DNA from: Haemaphysalis longicornis
Taxonomy: Eukaryota; Arthropoda; Arachnida; Ixodida; Ixodidae
Assembly (NCBI GenBank): GCA_013339765.2
Contig: JABSTR010001663.1
Coordinates: 16,145 to 80,144, forward strand
Direction of reading: 5' to 3'
Length of the DNA stretch: 64,000 nucleotides
Shown: one piece after another, positions 12,187-23,543 of the stretch
Layout of the letters: each line of letters starts with the position of its first letter
Numbering within the stretch: position 1 is the stretch's first letter
Program-made: the position numbers and the translations under genes
Notes under the pieces: generated by a model
What the model saw: only the letters and a program-made list of their open reading frames with translations
The model's database searches: none
Told to the model about the DNA's origin: nothing

Positions 12187-12267
12187 CTGTTCTTTATTTA
12201 ATGACGTGTATCTAAATCATTTTCGAATAGCCTGTTACCTTGCACTTCTTTACTTGAACTTGTTAAG

Positions 12268-13728
12268 ATGAACTTCTCGGCAATGGATCCCTTGATTATT
12301 CATTATGATGGTGCCGCGAAGTTGAGCCGTAATCTAGAAATTTCGTCTTCTTCAGTAATAGATAGCATCAACTCAAAGTTCTTGAAAAATACTGAAGTGT
12401 ACTCATCTATAATTTTGGGAAAAATATTTTCGCAGTCACTTTTGTCGTGTTCTTTGCCGAAAGATTTTAAAGTCGGCTAGGTGGTTGCATTGTTTAAATC
12501 TGGCGACACGCATTCACCTCTAAATTACCGTCCTATTTCTATAACAAGTGTTCCATGCAAGATTCTAGAGCATAGAATATTCTCCAAGCTTATTAACTTT
12601 CTAGAAACAAATTCATTCTTTTCATCCAGTCAGCACGGCTTGCGTAAATCATTTTCTTGTGATACCCAGCCAATTTTTTTTACACATGACATTTGTGCCG
12701 CGTTACATAATGGATTTCATATTGACACCATTTTCTTAGACTTTTCTAAAGCATTTGACCTTGTTTCTCACCAATTACTTTGTCATAAATTAAGTGCCCT
12801 CAACATTGACCGTAATATTATCATGTGGATTTAAAACTTTTTGTCCAACCGAACACAATATGTCTCTGCTAACAACTCTGATTCTGCTCTTTGTCCTGTC
12901 ACCTCCGGGGTTCCGCAAGGCTCTGTTCTCAGACCTTTGCTTTTTCTTATCTATATTAATGACTTAACTAACTTCGTAACATCCTTACTAAGGTTATTCG
13001 CCGATGATTGTGTCATTTACCGTGTAATATCATCAAATTCAGACACTCTAACATTACAGTCTGACCTAGATAAGATTTCTACTTGGTGTGACACTTGGAA
13101 GATGCGTCTTAACAGCCAAAAGTGTAAAATAATGAGAATTTCCCGCAGTACTGCTCCGCCTAACTTACACAATTGTCGCATTATGGATTCTGCACTCGAA
13201 GAGGTCACCTCTTATAAATACTTTGGCGTCTACATAACATGTTACCTTTCCTGGCAAACTCACAATAACCATATCACTAACAACGCCAACCGCATGCTTG
13301 GTTACCTCTATCGCAATTTCTCAATGGCCCCAGTTAACGTAAAGCTACTTCTCTACAAAATACTAATACGACATAAGCTTGAATATGCCTCTTCTGTCTG
13401 GGACCCTGGAGTAGAATATCTAACAAATGCAATAGAATCTGCTCAAAATAGTAGTGTACGTTTTATTCTTGCTAACTACTCTCGGACAGCTAGTGTAACA
13501 TCTATGAAGACTACCTTAAACCTTCCTCTCCTCTCACATCGTAGGAAACTAGCACGATTAGTTCTACTCCACAAAATTTACTATTACAATCCGGAATTAA
13601 GAAGTCAGCTTTTCTCTGCCCCTTCCTATATATCGTCTCGAACTGATCACCTAGATAAATTGTTTGTTCCGCAGTGCCGCTCTAATTTATTTTTCTACTC
13701 AATTATTCCAGAAACCATCACTGCATGA
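12268..13728 (+). pseudogene. Reverse transcriptase of the CR1-like LINE
   Basis: One reading frame covers RT, with stops at 12478-12480 and 12832-12834. Catalytic motifs are still legible: motif A FLDFSKAFD, motif B SGVPQGSVL and motif C FADD. After them come the thumb-like SYKYFGVYITCYLSW segment and a C-terminal region with YASSVWDPG. Everything apart from the two stops is continuous, so decay is mild. CR1/Jockey-type placement is inferred from these motifs; a phylogeny would be needed to separate CR1 from L2. Confidence 0.85.
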
Positions 13729-13935
13729 AACCACCTCCCCGGCTCAATTACTTGCATAACCAATTTGTCAGCATTTAAAAGTGCTATAGAAAAACACTTT
13801 AGCTAATCCGCGTTTTGTTTTCTCGATATTTCCGGTTTTTGATATCCTTTCCTGTGTTTGCATTATGTATTAATTCCACTCCCTTCTGTAACGCCTTCGG
13901 GTATTGAAGGTACAATAAATGAAATGAAATGAAAT

Positions 13936-14749
13936 GAAACCTGCAAGCGATAAACTTTCTTACGACTGTTAATTGGCTTTAGTTTTCATGCACGTTTTAA
14001 CTGCGGTATATTAAAGAAAAAGTTGATGAAATAATATCAAAATTTCTTAAGGTGGTAAAACGCTTTTCAGGGGGAGCTTCACCTTTGATGTATACCGGAA
14101 TTAAACCGGAATTATATCGGAATTATACCGGGAAAAAGTTTATAATTCTTCCTGTTTTTGAATATTCTGGGCGCAGTTCGAAAAAGTGTATTAGCGTTGG
14201 TTTTTACTTCTGGAGAAACCGAGGTGGCAGGAAAATCTCACCAGAAATGATGTCATAACAAGCAAGTAACAATAATAGTGCAGATCTTCATGTTTATTCC
14301 GAACAGTTTGAGTAGGATGAAAAAACGCGAAACGTCCGCGCAGCCTCCTATAACCTGAATTCACATACCATCCCTATCATGAAAATAAGACGTCTATGAA
14401 ACCAAGCATGAAGGTCAACGAATTTCAGAAGGTAAGGTACACAAATGTAAGGAAATTGCACAAGGTACTTTGTTGCTTTCTGCGTTCACGACCAGTAACC
14501 GTCAAAGAGCCGCTTTGGGTTGTCCACGACGATTTAAACGAATTGTTTCTACGCCCTTTCATGCTCGGTGTATGTTTTTTATTATTGTTATATTTTTCGC
14601 CGACCAAACGGGTTTCCATCATATTCTTGTTTTCATGACAGAACAGGCGTTTATGGTCGTGTATAACGTTTTCATTTAATTGTTACGGGGGTGGGAAGAT
14701 GAGGTATGAAGCTTTTGTTACGCAGGCTGAAAACAAAAATCCACTCAAC
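13936..14749. other. Unassigned intron stretch
   Basis: It contains a small imperfect tandem at 14096-14132 built on ACCGGAATTA units. No gene or RNA was recognised. Confidence 0.4.
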
Positions 14750-14834
14750 GATTGCAGTCGCCGTCGAAGAAGCTCACGTCGTCCACTGCCACGTAGCCGA
14801 CCCTGCCGTGGCCCCAGATGCCTTCGAGCACGAC
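14750..14834 (-). CDS. MAM-domain gene, exon e (end of MAM domain 2)
   Basis: This 85 bp exon encodes 28 residues, VVLEGIWGHG..GYVAVDDVSF..GDC, the final strands of a MAM domain. The signature is G-x-IA-x-DDI-x-F-x-G-x-C. The acceptor is TGCCAAG before 14834 and the donor GTTGAGT follows at 14749. Entry phase is 0 and exit phase is 1. It fuses cleanly to exon 21346-21027, giving EPYQ then VVLEG. It has exactly the length of the equivalent exon of MAM domain 1 (49687-49603). Confidence 0.9.
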
Positions 14835-15181
14835 CTTGGCACAACAGAAAAGAGTTGTCACAACAAAAATACGTCAACGCCCGCAAACGGATAATTAGCA
14901 CAAGCTAATTGACCCCTACAAGTAGCACTCCTGATGTTGTTAGTATTGTTGAGTTGTCATTTAGTATTTCCTCAAACGGTTTCCTAGATGCGTGAAAGAG
15001 CTGAATGGTAAAACTGACGGATTGTCATGGTCCGGGTTTTTATCTTTACATCCTTTGTATATACCTCGGCAGGTTAAGTTCATTTTAATGAGTGCTTGTT
15101 TGCAAGATAGTAACGCCAAAGGGTCGCCTATTACGAAGTGCAATGTAGCATAGTCGGGAGGTTTATATAACACGCCCGTTG
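14835..15181. other. Unassigned intron stretch
   Basis: This short unassigned piece lies between MAM exon e and the RTE fragment. Nothing was recognised. Confidence 0.4.
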
Positions 15182-15935
15182 TAAGTAACTCGGGGGACGA
15201 ATTGCAAAGCATGCTTTCCGCACTGGATGAGCAGAGTAGAACCGTGGGCCTGAAAATTAATATGTAGAAAACTAAAGTAATGCTCAATAACCTCGGGAAA
15301 GCACAGCGATTTGAGATAGGTGGCGAGGCAGTGGAAGTGGTAAGCGAATATATCTACTTAGGCCAAGTTGTGACCCCAGATCACAGCGATGAGGCAGATA
15401 TAATTAGAAGGATCAGAATGGGGTGGGGTGCATATGGCACACATTCTCAGATAATAAATAGCAGCCCACCATTGTCCCTGCAGAAGAAAGTGTATGACAG
15501 CTGCATCTTGCCGGTACTAACCTATGGGGCAGAAATTTGGAGGCTCAATAATTAAGATGGTTCAACTAAAATTGAGGACGACTCTGTCAGCAATGGAATG
15601 GGAGGTGAATATGTGTAACATTAAGGGACAAGAACAGAGCGGAGTGGATCAGGGAATAAACGCGTGCTAAGGACATATTGGTAGATATTAGGAAGAAATT
15701 GACGTGGGCTGGGCATGTAATGCGAAGGCAAGATAACCGTTGGTCATTAAGAGTGGATCCCTAGAGAAGGCAAGCGTGGCAGGGTGTGGCAGAACGTTAG
15801 ATGGGCAGATCAGGTCAAGAAGTTTGCAAAGATAAAGTGGTCGCAGTTAGCACAAGACCGGGATAATTGGAGATTAATGAGAGGCCTGTGTGTAGGTAGG
15901 CTAGAGATGATGGTGATGATGACGATGATGATAAT
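15182..15935 (+). pseudogene. RTE-type LINE 3' fragment
   Basis: The coding piece reads TVGLKIN, then KTKVMLNN, IGGEAVEVVSEYIYLGQVV, RIRMGWGAYG and LPVLTYGAEIW. This is the conserved stretch downstream of RT in RTE elements. It is 5'-truncated (no EN or RT core), has a stop within KINM-stop-KTK and frameshifts after 15555, and ends in a GATGATG-type tail at about 15906-15935, as RTE elements often do. It is on the strand opposite the host gene. Confidence 0.8.
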
Positions 15936-18237
15936 GCAGCGCCGATGGCACTTTCGACGCCCTCTTGAGCTTCGCCTTCTGTCGCACGGCGTCCTACCCG
16001 CGTACCCGGATTTCTGCTTGCACGTTCTGTGCGCTGGCCTTTCTCGGCTCGGGTAGCCCCCTACGGACGTCTGCAGGATGTGCAGGAAAAGGCTAGTTGT
16101 GGAAAGACAGTTTCGAAATATGGGCCAAAAAACTTCCTTCCCCGCGCCCCCCAAGGAAGAAAAAACAGTATTTTAACCGAGCTTACGACTCGCCTACTCC
16201 ATTCGCTCAACGATGGGGTGTTTTAACAAAAGGGCTAAAATGGGACCATACCATGCCTGGGCGTGTCTCAGCTAAGATCTCCGTCCCTCTCGTTCGTGGT
16301 CCAGTAATTTAAATTAAAATTAAAACTAAACGACGGAAACATTTTCTAGAATCGGCGCGTATCTAAGCCATATTTGTGCCTACACTGCCGCATGCAGCCT
16401 TCAGCACTACTTTCCGCACACCAGGTTTCATTAAAAAAAAACTTTTTTGAGCCGTCAGAGGCCCCCCAAAAAAAAACATCAAGTGGAAGAAAAAACGTTC
16501 TGTGAAAAGGGATAAACATACACCACTTTGCACCAACTGCCTACATGCATTTCTCCTTTTTCGATTAAGCAGATTAGCGGGTATCGCATTTCAAAAAATT
16601 AAAGCCGTTCCACTCAATGTGAAAGGTGTTGGAAGCGCACAGCACTGATTCGCTATAACGGGCAGTATCGCCGTTATGCGCTCCCTACTACCACCCAATA
16701 CAATTCAGATTTCCAGCCTTCGCAGTGCTCGCACGCCCCCTGCGTGAAACTGCGCCAGCGGGAGTTCTTTTCGTGCTCGCTTTTCCTCCCGCATGTGCCG
16801 GCGTTGCACTGCCCCTTTTTTTCGCTGGCTTTCCTAAAAACCTACCCAACGAGCGTTCCTAACTATACGAACGCGTGTGCTGTCGTTTAGTTGCGTGTAT
16901 TTTGACTCAAATGTACCTGCAGTTTTCTTCGCGCTAAACAATAGGGAGATGTTTGACAAGAGCAAACGGCTCACAAGTTTCGAATAGTTAGGACTATGTA
17001 AACCTCTTGGGTTTCGAAACCTGTGGGTTACCCCGCGACGACAGCCGTTACGACCAAACGCCGTGTGGCTATACTTCGGTCCGGCGAGCAAGCTACGACA
17101 ACAAAGCCAGCCCCTAAAGTACTCTGTACCTAATATGCCCACTTTTGTGCTGGAGCACCCAGCCCAAATTCGCTGCAAGGGGCTACGCACCGGCAGCGGG
17201 CAGCTTCGCGCCTCGAGCAAACCGCCCGCGGTAGACATGCCCAAACTTGAAGGCGCCGCAGAGTCGCCTCACCTTTTCCCTTCTCAGCGGAAGGTCCGAA
17301 TAATGCCTCGGACGACCGGCACGCAGCACACGCGCAGTGACATGTCTTCCTTTTCCCCGTCGTGGCGGCTCGCCTGACGCAATCGCTTCACTTCCATTCG
17401 ACGGATTGAAACTTTGGCTAGCGAGAGTCCTGATTGGAGTGATTAAAACTTCTCGCGGCTGCAACGGACTCTCGGGGGTATAAAATCCGCCAGGAAGCAC
17501 AGCGAGGGCGGCGCTTTTCGGAGGCACCGAGTGGAGACATGCTGTCGCCTTTGTGCGAGCCATGTTATGCTTTTGTTACTCTTGTACAGGCGGCGACTTC
17601 ACATTCCAGACCTCGCGAGCGCGTTACAAAAGCCACCGATGCGCGCTCTGGTGGCCTGGCGCCTCTTGTCTAGACCAGGGCGGCGCGCATGCGCGTCCTT
17701 TTTTGCTCGCAGGCACTCTGATGTTCTCGCTTCCTGCAGCGGTGTTGCGATATTCACTGAAGCACCGCAGAGCGACGCCTTTCCAGCGTTCCTTCCATCC
17801 CGATGGTGAATTCGCGGCCTGATGTGGCGATTGCGGCGGCTTTGGCGCAAGTGCGCCTCGCATCCTGATAAATACTTTGCGCCGAATGTTTTGCATTGTA
17901 TTTACCTGCTTTATCATTGGTACACGATGACGCTAGCGGTGAGGGAACGGTGTTCCCGAATGAAGCGTGTATCATAGAGAACACTTTCCTCTTAAAATTA
18001 CTAAAAAGACTCGCGTCAGGTTTCAAAATACCCGCAGTAAGGCGCACTTTGCGCCGCGCGGAGGAACCGCCGGCTGCGGTGATGCAGCGGCAACTTCCGT
18101 GGTATTCCGTAACTTGTACCCGAGTATGCGCCTTGAGCTTCGCGATCGCTGCGCCACCTGCCGCCGCTTCTCCGTGGCGATTACGGTAGGAGCCGCTTGG
18201 CTAATGGGTTCTCTCGCAGTGTTTTGGTTCTCTTTCG
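15936..18237. other. Intron stretch with an isolated TATA-like site
   Basis: This is part of the 6.2 kb intron between exons 21027 and 14834. No gene was recognised. A GGGGGTATAAAATCCGCC sequence at about 17473-17490 sits in GC-rich surroundings and could be a promoter of either a repeat or an unidentified transcript. Poly-A-rich segments lie near 16430-16480. Confidence 0.35.
17478..17484 (+). promoter_or_regulatory. Isolated TATA-like box
   Basis: TATAAAA is preceded by G-rich sequence. No TCAGT-type initiator occurs about 30 bp downstream, and no open frame of note follows. Weak evidence. Confidence 0.25.
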
Positions 18238-18806
18238 CTTTTTTAGATGCAGAGCATCTCTTAGTCAACCCTCCGTCGTCCGTCGGCGTCCGGCGTCCGC
18301 ACCTCTCCACGTCGTCCCCCTCTCCACACCAGCTGTGATAACGCCGCTCTCCTCCTCGCCGATAGGCTCGTCTCGTGCCGGCTCAGCAAGACACCGGCAA
18401 CACTGTCGCTCCAGGAGCCCTAACCAGCTGTGATAACGCCGCTCTCCTCCTCACCGATCGGCTCGTCTCGTGCCGGCTCAGGAAGACACCGGCAACACTG
18501 TTGCTCCAGGAGCCCTTAAAGGGGAAGCGTGCTCGCCTCGTGCCGGCCCAGGAAGGCACCGGCGACACGGTCTTTCCAGGGGCCATCTCATGGTCGGGGC
18601 TATGTCCCTCCCTTGTTGCGCCGTCCACACCCCAAATGCGCATGCCCGTCTCTCCTCCATTCCCTTCTCCTCCAGCTGTATAAAAGCAGGTGCGCGCGCT
18701 ACGCGGCGTTCAGTCTGCTCCGAGACACCGCCTGCGCCGGTTCTGCTCTTGTGTGGAACCTACACGGAACCTCCATGCTTTGCATCACCACACAGTTCCC
18801 TTTTTT
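18238..18806 (+). repeat. Family A repeat, copy 3, with embedded core promoter and internal tandem
   Basis: It starts TTTTAGATGCAGAGCATCTC and ends CATGCTTTGCATCACCACACAGTTCCC, both matching the family ends. A 95 bp unit starting ACCAGCTGTGATAACGCCGC at 18328 is repeated at 18423, with a third diverged partial unit to about 18590. A TATAAAA box (18679-18685) precedes a TCAGTC initiator (18710-18715) by 33 bp. Confidence 0.75.
18679..18715 (+). promoter_or_regulatory. TATA box plus initiator in Family A copy 3
   Basis: TATAAAA starts at 18679, and the A of TTCAGTC is at 18712, 33 bp downstream. The arrangement matches the other copies. Confidence 0.5.
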
Positions 18807-20104
18807 GTTGCCTTTCCCTGCCCTCAAAAACTTTTTATGGTGACATCTGTAAGCAAATAGTACGTTTAGGCCAGTTCAAACAGCAGCTGTGACTAGAGTG
18901 CTCGAACACCAAGAAGAGAGGTATCCGGGGATGCGGTCCCGTTCACTTCTTGGCCGCTCTTACGGGCGCCGGCGACGGCAGCAGCATATCACCAGTGTCA
19001 CCTCAGAATACGCCAGGGGCAAGTTAATCCTATTGTCGCCTCGCACTCGTTTAGACCTGATACTGGCCCACTGAGAGGTTGGTTTCGTTTTGCAGCGCGG
19101 ACAACGTATGCGGATTTGTTTCGAAGATATACGCCGTAGAAAAATATGATTTGGGGATGGTATAACGTTATACCTGACAATAACTTGTGCCTATTATGGG
19201 AATATAAGCCACACGAAAATGTCAAGTCTATTGCAAGGCTGCGCGTCGTTAAATTAATACCAATCCACTCACATTTTATAGCAAGATACAAGGAAAGCTA
19301 ATGACATAACGGAAGTGCGGAAGAAACAGAATAGTCCGCATGGGAATAAAAAAAACAGTGCAGAGTTTCAGAAAACGGTAAGTTTTCGTCTGGTAGGGCT
19401 CACCGTATACCTACTTGATGCGAAATGAAATTCTATTTAGCAAGACATGGGGGGGAGTGGAGGAGCAGGGCAGGGGCGCTTATCTAGCGTTGTGTACAAA
19501 TGCGGAGCGAACTCAAGCAATAAATGCTTTAGTAATCACATGTGCACACAATCTGCGCGTTCGCTTTCCATCTGTTTTTTTACTATAACGACCACCTGAT
19601 CACTGAATAGACGCATTTTTTGAAGTATACAGACTAGGCGCATTTAACAAGCGATAAAAGGTGTCGTGGGAAAAGTGTGGTGTCTGAGCCCTCCGATTTC
19701 AGTTTGTTCTAGATTCTGCAAGCTCCCTGTGTCATATGATGATGTTTCGAAGAAGCGTTTAGTCGTGGACGCGGATCACTCTATAAGCCCGCCTCCGCGC
19801 TGCTTACGGAGGATATATATTATAGTTTGCGAGCGCTGATCAAGCGATTAAACGACCCGCAATAAATATTTTGTCGTGTGCAGATTCGAGAGTATAATTT
19901 TGCATTATCCGTCGTACTTCTTTCGCAGAATGTTCGTGAAATTTAAGCAAAATTTGCTTGGCCAAAGTAGTGGTCAATATCTGAGTTATGAGATTGGCAA
20001 GCATAACCGGCGTTCGGTCACGTATGAGTGATCCGCTAGATTATGTGTCCACACAAAACCGATTTACACCGTAGTGAATAGCCGTAGCATGACCAGCTGG
20101 CGAT
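18807..20104. other. Unassigned intron stretch
   Basis: No gene, RNA or clear repeat structure was recognised. Confidence 0.4.
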
Positions 20105-20300
20105 TTATTGATTGTAGGGTTTAACGTGCCGACGCAGTGCAGGCGATGAGGCGCGCCACAGTGGAGGGCCCCAGATTAGTTTTGACCACCTGGGGATCCT
20201 TAACGTGCGCCAAAATGTCGTACACATTGGCGTTTTTGCTTTCGCCTCCATCACAAAAGCGACCGCCGTGGCGGGGAATCGAATCCGAGTCCTCGTCTGA
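20105..20300 (-). mobile_element. tRNA-type SINE, head truncated
   Basis: The body is the same as in the SINEs at 51731 and 59304, read on the minus strand. A B-box-like segment (around 20272-20285) remains, but the A-box end of the tRNA-like head is lost. The ATTGATTG tail lies at the left end. It is diverged relative to the 59304 copy. Confidence 0.75.
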
Positions 20301-21026
20301 ACCGTCATCGAACCCGCCTCCTAGCCCGCTTCTGCGTTCTCGTCTGAACCCGCGAACGATCTGAGGAAAGGCTGCTTAGCGAGACACTGTTAGTAAACTT
20401 CAGACAAGGGGAATGACGACCAGCTCCATGGTCATCAATTTCCTGACTACCTGTGCTTTTGTACCCGGTATTTTTATTCTACCTAATGTCTTATTTTTTC
20501 TTTATATGCCGCATGGCAAAAATGCGAATTAAATAAAAAAAAAAGCTCCATGCATATGCCGGTTTCGCAACGACTGCCTGTGACACACTTGGCGCTTAGA
20601 CAGACCGAATGTATCTCACAAAGATGGCGTAAGAAACATTTACACTCCCGTAAATTCACCACATTTGAGAACACAGAGGCTGCTCCACATAATATGTATT
20701 TCCAATGCATTAAAACAGAAAATCTCAGTTGTGAACGTGCAGGAAAAGCAACGCCGACATTGGGGAGCGTGCTGGAGCCTCCCGCGGCTACTTCAGAAAC
20801 GGGCCGCAAGGGAGATGTCGGTGACGCTTCTACAGGCAGGGCTCGAGACGTCTAATGCAGGTGAGCCTAGGCGGCCAGGTGTCTTAATCACACCTCTGGT
20901 TTGCGTGCCCGCTTTGAGGCCACCTTAGTTGGGAGCCGACCTTTACGGCTCTCGTTGTACCCTCACTGGGGACAAGGCCATAGCTGGCTCGGGCCCGACG
21001 TCGGCTCAGCGGTGCCCCGCGCTCAC
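20301..21026. other. Unassigned intron stretch
   Basis: This is intron just 3' of MAM exon d. No independent feature was recognised. Confidence 0.4.
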
Positions 21027-21346
21027 CTGGTACGGCTCGCCGATGGGGTTTCCGTCGGGCAGCTTGATGGGGCAGCGGGCGACGAGCCAGCGGTGCCCCT
21101 GGTGGTTGTTGAGCCTCCAGACGGCCTGCAGCGAGAAGAGGCCCGGCGCCGCATCTCGCAGCACGTGCACGCGCAGCGAGCCGAGACTCGGCCCCGCCGG
21201 GTCGATGGTGCGCTCGAACATGTAGTAGGCGAACGAGATGCAGCGCGGAAGCGCCGAGTCCGGCCCCAGCTTGGGGCTCACCAGCCACGCCTTGGAGCCG
21301 CCGCGCTGCGGGAGCTGGCTCGAGCTGGCCAGGTTCATGTAGTAGC
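21027..21346 (-). CDS. MAM-domain gene, exon d (core of MAM domain 2)
   Basis: This 320 bp exon codes for the central MAM strands. After the entry codon come YYMNLAS, then KAWLVSPKLGPD, RCISFAYYMFER, SLGSLRVHVL, LQAVWRLNNHQGHRWL and EPYQ. The order LvSP, C-x-F-x-YxM, LrV, W-x-L, GxxW is the MAM fold order. The acceptor is CTTGCGCAG before 21346 and the donor GTGAGC at 21026-21021. Entry is phase 1 and exit phase 0. It is very GC-rich compared with its introns. An extra cysteine (VARCPIK) is present beyond the four usual MAM cysteines. It joins exon c in frame to give PDG-YYM. Confidence 0.93.
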
Positions 21347-23213
21347 CTGCGCAAGTGGCGGCCGCCGCACGGCGCAGCTACAGTGCCAACACTGTCTCCT
21401 GCGGCCATGCCCCGCGTTGTGCGGGCTCCTCAATGACCCGTGCAAGCCGACAAAAACAGCTATCGGGAAAAGGGACAACGGGGCACGGGTTTCACGTTGG
21501 AGCTTGTGCGTGGTGTTTTTCGCGTAGCTTTGTCGCTTGCGTGGTGCAGGGTCCAGCATAGTTGTGCAAGGTCTCCGGTATATCGGGATACAGACAACGA
21601 CAACATGGGTGTCGGACCGATGCGGCGGGGTGGCACCCACTAGCGACGGCCGAGAAATAGACTAGAAGAGGGAGAAATAGAACGGGGGAATGCACACCCG
21701 TCGCTCTAGTGCCCCTATCGTAGGTCCCGTAAGAGGCCGAAGCAACTGAGCCTGAAGCTAGCCCAAGTAACCTGCGGCAATTTCACACGGCTGAAAGTCG
21801 CTTAAAGTGACAGGGTAAAAACACTAGACTGTACCAAGTCTGCGGAATGCAAATTTTGAGCGCAGCTGAGTAGAAAGAACACTTGTGTTAGTGAAAGCAT
21901 ACCGCGGTTTTGCAAACGAAATTGTATTACAAACGGTCGCCCGCGCAAACACAGACAGTGCTTTACCCTTCTCCTCGCACTTTTACGCGTTATCTCGCAG
22001 CGCACTTGTTCGGCTTATCCAGTAGAGGTCGGTATCTTGGCAATGTTTTTCAAGAACTCCTAATTACACGGCTGGCGTAACCTGCCAGTTGATGTTCTTA
22101 AACACACTGGGAGTAAAGTCCCCGTTACTCAGCAGAACCCCAAGCACTTACCCCAATTAACGATATTCCAAGTGTGTTCGCAGTGCGAGCTCCGTTAATT
22201 GGAGCAAGGGCTTGGGGTTCCTACACAGTCGAAGCAGAATTGATTTTGGACTTACACTTTGTCTCAGATATTATGGCGGGAAGCTTGGAGTTTTAACTAT
22301 CTCTAATTCAAGAAAGGAGCTCTGATTTTCGTATCATGGTGACTTACCTGGACGCTTTACGCCAAAGGGAGCAGTAGCCTCTGTGCTGCACGACCGCTTC
22401 CCCGTTGGAAGACTTCACGACACTTTTGCGCCCCACCCGCAAACTTCCCCTCGGGCTGCGTGTCACAGAGCAGACGCCACAGAAGGATCACCGCTCACCG
22501 TACGTTGTGTCTGCGCTTTCCTGCATGCTGGCGGCCCCGCCATTCCCGCATGCCCGGCCTTCCTTCCTTCGCTTTCCTCGTCACGCTGTTCTCGCTACTA
22601 CCCTTCGTGTTGGCTTCGTTCGATGTGGTACATAGGCTACGCCGAAATCGCTGGACCCCAGCAATGGCACGTAGGCGCTCTCCTCTGGAGAAAACTGGAA
22701 CGGAATTGTAGGTTCTGTTCACCGTTTCAAGGGGCCCCCGTTTCGAGCGAACCTTCATTTGCCGAAATCAGACGACAGGGGTGTTACGCAGCACATCCAC
22801 TGTTCTGGGGTCTCGCAATTTCAACTACGTCCCCACTGAAGCGGACACGAAGCGGGAATTTTTCGAAACGGGAAAAACTCGGACTACCGCCCGTGGACGC
22901 CGTGCAGGCCTAGAGCATGACTGCCACGGTGCAGCCAGTGGCTGCCGTGCAGAAGCAACGTCGAGCCGCAAGTGGCCGGGGCCTTGGTGTGTCCATGGAA
23001 AGGGGACACACGCGCTGCCTCGCAAGGGTTGCCGTTGATCATTTGTATTCCGCCCTCTTCCGTTCCCCCCAAAATGTGGAATTCGCCCAACAAGACTGTT
23101 CCGAGTGCTTTTCATTCGTACCTGGCGAGCTTACTACAAACAGCAAAAGAGAGGAACTTAATAGAGGTTCATATATGCATTTCTTATAATCCATTACCAG
23201 ATCCTAAATTTTT
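21347..23213. other. Intron stretch with one hairpin
   Basis: This is part of the 16.3 kb intron between exons c and d. An inverted repeat pairs AACCCCAAGC...CCAATTAACG (about 22136-22163) with CGTTAATTGG...GCTTGGGGTT (about 22193-22219). Nothing else was recognised. Confidence 0.4.
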
Positions 23214-23311
23214 TGATGAAGGACAGTTTGACATCCACCTGAGTGCAGCCATACGGCTACAAAGTAAAGCTATACAGGTTTCTCATAAACGTCGCAGTTG
23301 AATAAAAATTC

Positions 23312-23383
23312 GCCCTGGTCCAGGATTCGAACCCGGGACCACCGATTAACCGGAGCAGTCCCTCTACCAACTGAGCTAACCAG
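23312..23383 (-). repeat. tRNA-like head, left arm
   Basis: The minus strand reads TAGCTCAGTTGGTAGAGGGA, then GGTTAATCGG and CCCGGGTTCGAATCCTGG. T-arm pairing is good and the anticodon arm is irregular. Its presence in an inverted repeat points to a SINE head, not a functional tRNA. Confidence 0.5.
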
Positions 23384-23472
23384 TAGGCTAGCAGTTTGTA
23401 GAGCGAGAGCGAAATGATAAACAATTCGAAGCGAACTGAATTCACTCTCGCGCTACAGACTGCCGGCCTCCT

Positions 23473-23543
23473 TGTTAGCTCAGTTGGTAGAGGGACTGCT
23501 CCGGTTGAGCGGTGGTCCCGGGTTCGAATCCTGGACCAGGACG
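23473..23543 (+). repeat. tRNA-like head, right arm
   Basis: This is the inverted partner of the head at 23312-23383, differing at several positions, for example GGTTGAGCGG in place of GGTTAATCGG. A and B boxes are intact. Confidence 0.5.

Larger units (their letters stand above)
11070..13935 (+). mobile_element. CR1-like LINE, 5'-truncated, with endonuclease and RT
   Basis: This non-LTR retrotransposon lies on the strand opposite the host gene. The apurinic endonuclease region (about 11085-11560) shows GDFNYPHINW, ILDLVLTT and a degraded SDH-like block. RT follows at 12268-13728. The 3' end is a short UTR running into ACAATAAATGAAATG repeats (about 13911-13935), a simple-repeat tail typical of CR1/L2-type elements. 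The element has two in-frame stops in RT, frameshifts in EN, and a SINE inserted at 12078. A roughly 20 bp motif ACTAGATTAGGTGGC is repeated at 11032 and 11074, near the truncation point. Confidence 0.85.

Noticed and set aside
18383..18892. Protein-coding gene from overlapping open frames near 18.3-18.9 kb
   Set aside because: The frames lie in Family A copy 3 and arise from its GC-rich tandem unit. No domain or splice evidence was found.
20901..21527. 208-codon plus-strand open frame at the GC-rich MAM exon
   Set aside because: It is antisense to exon d. The minus strand has the MAM signatures and splice sites, while the plus frame has no recognisable domain.
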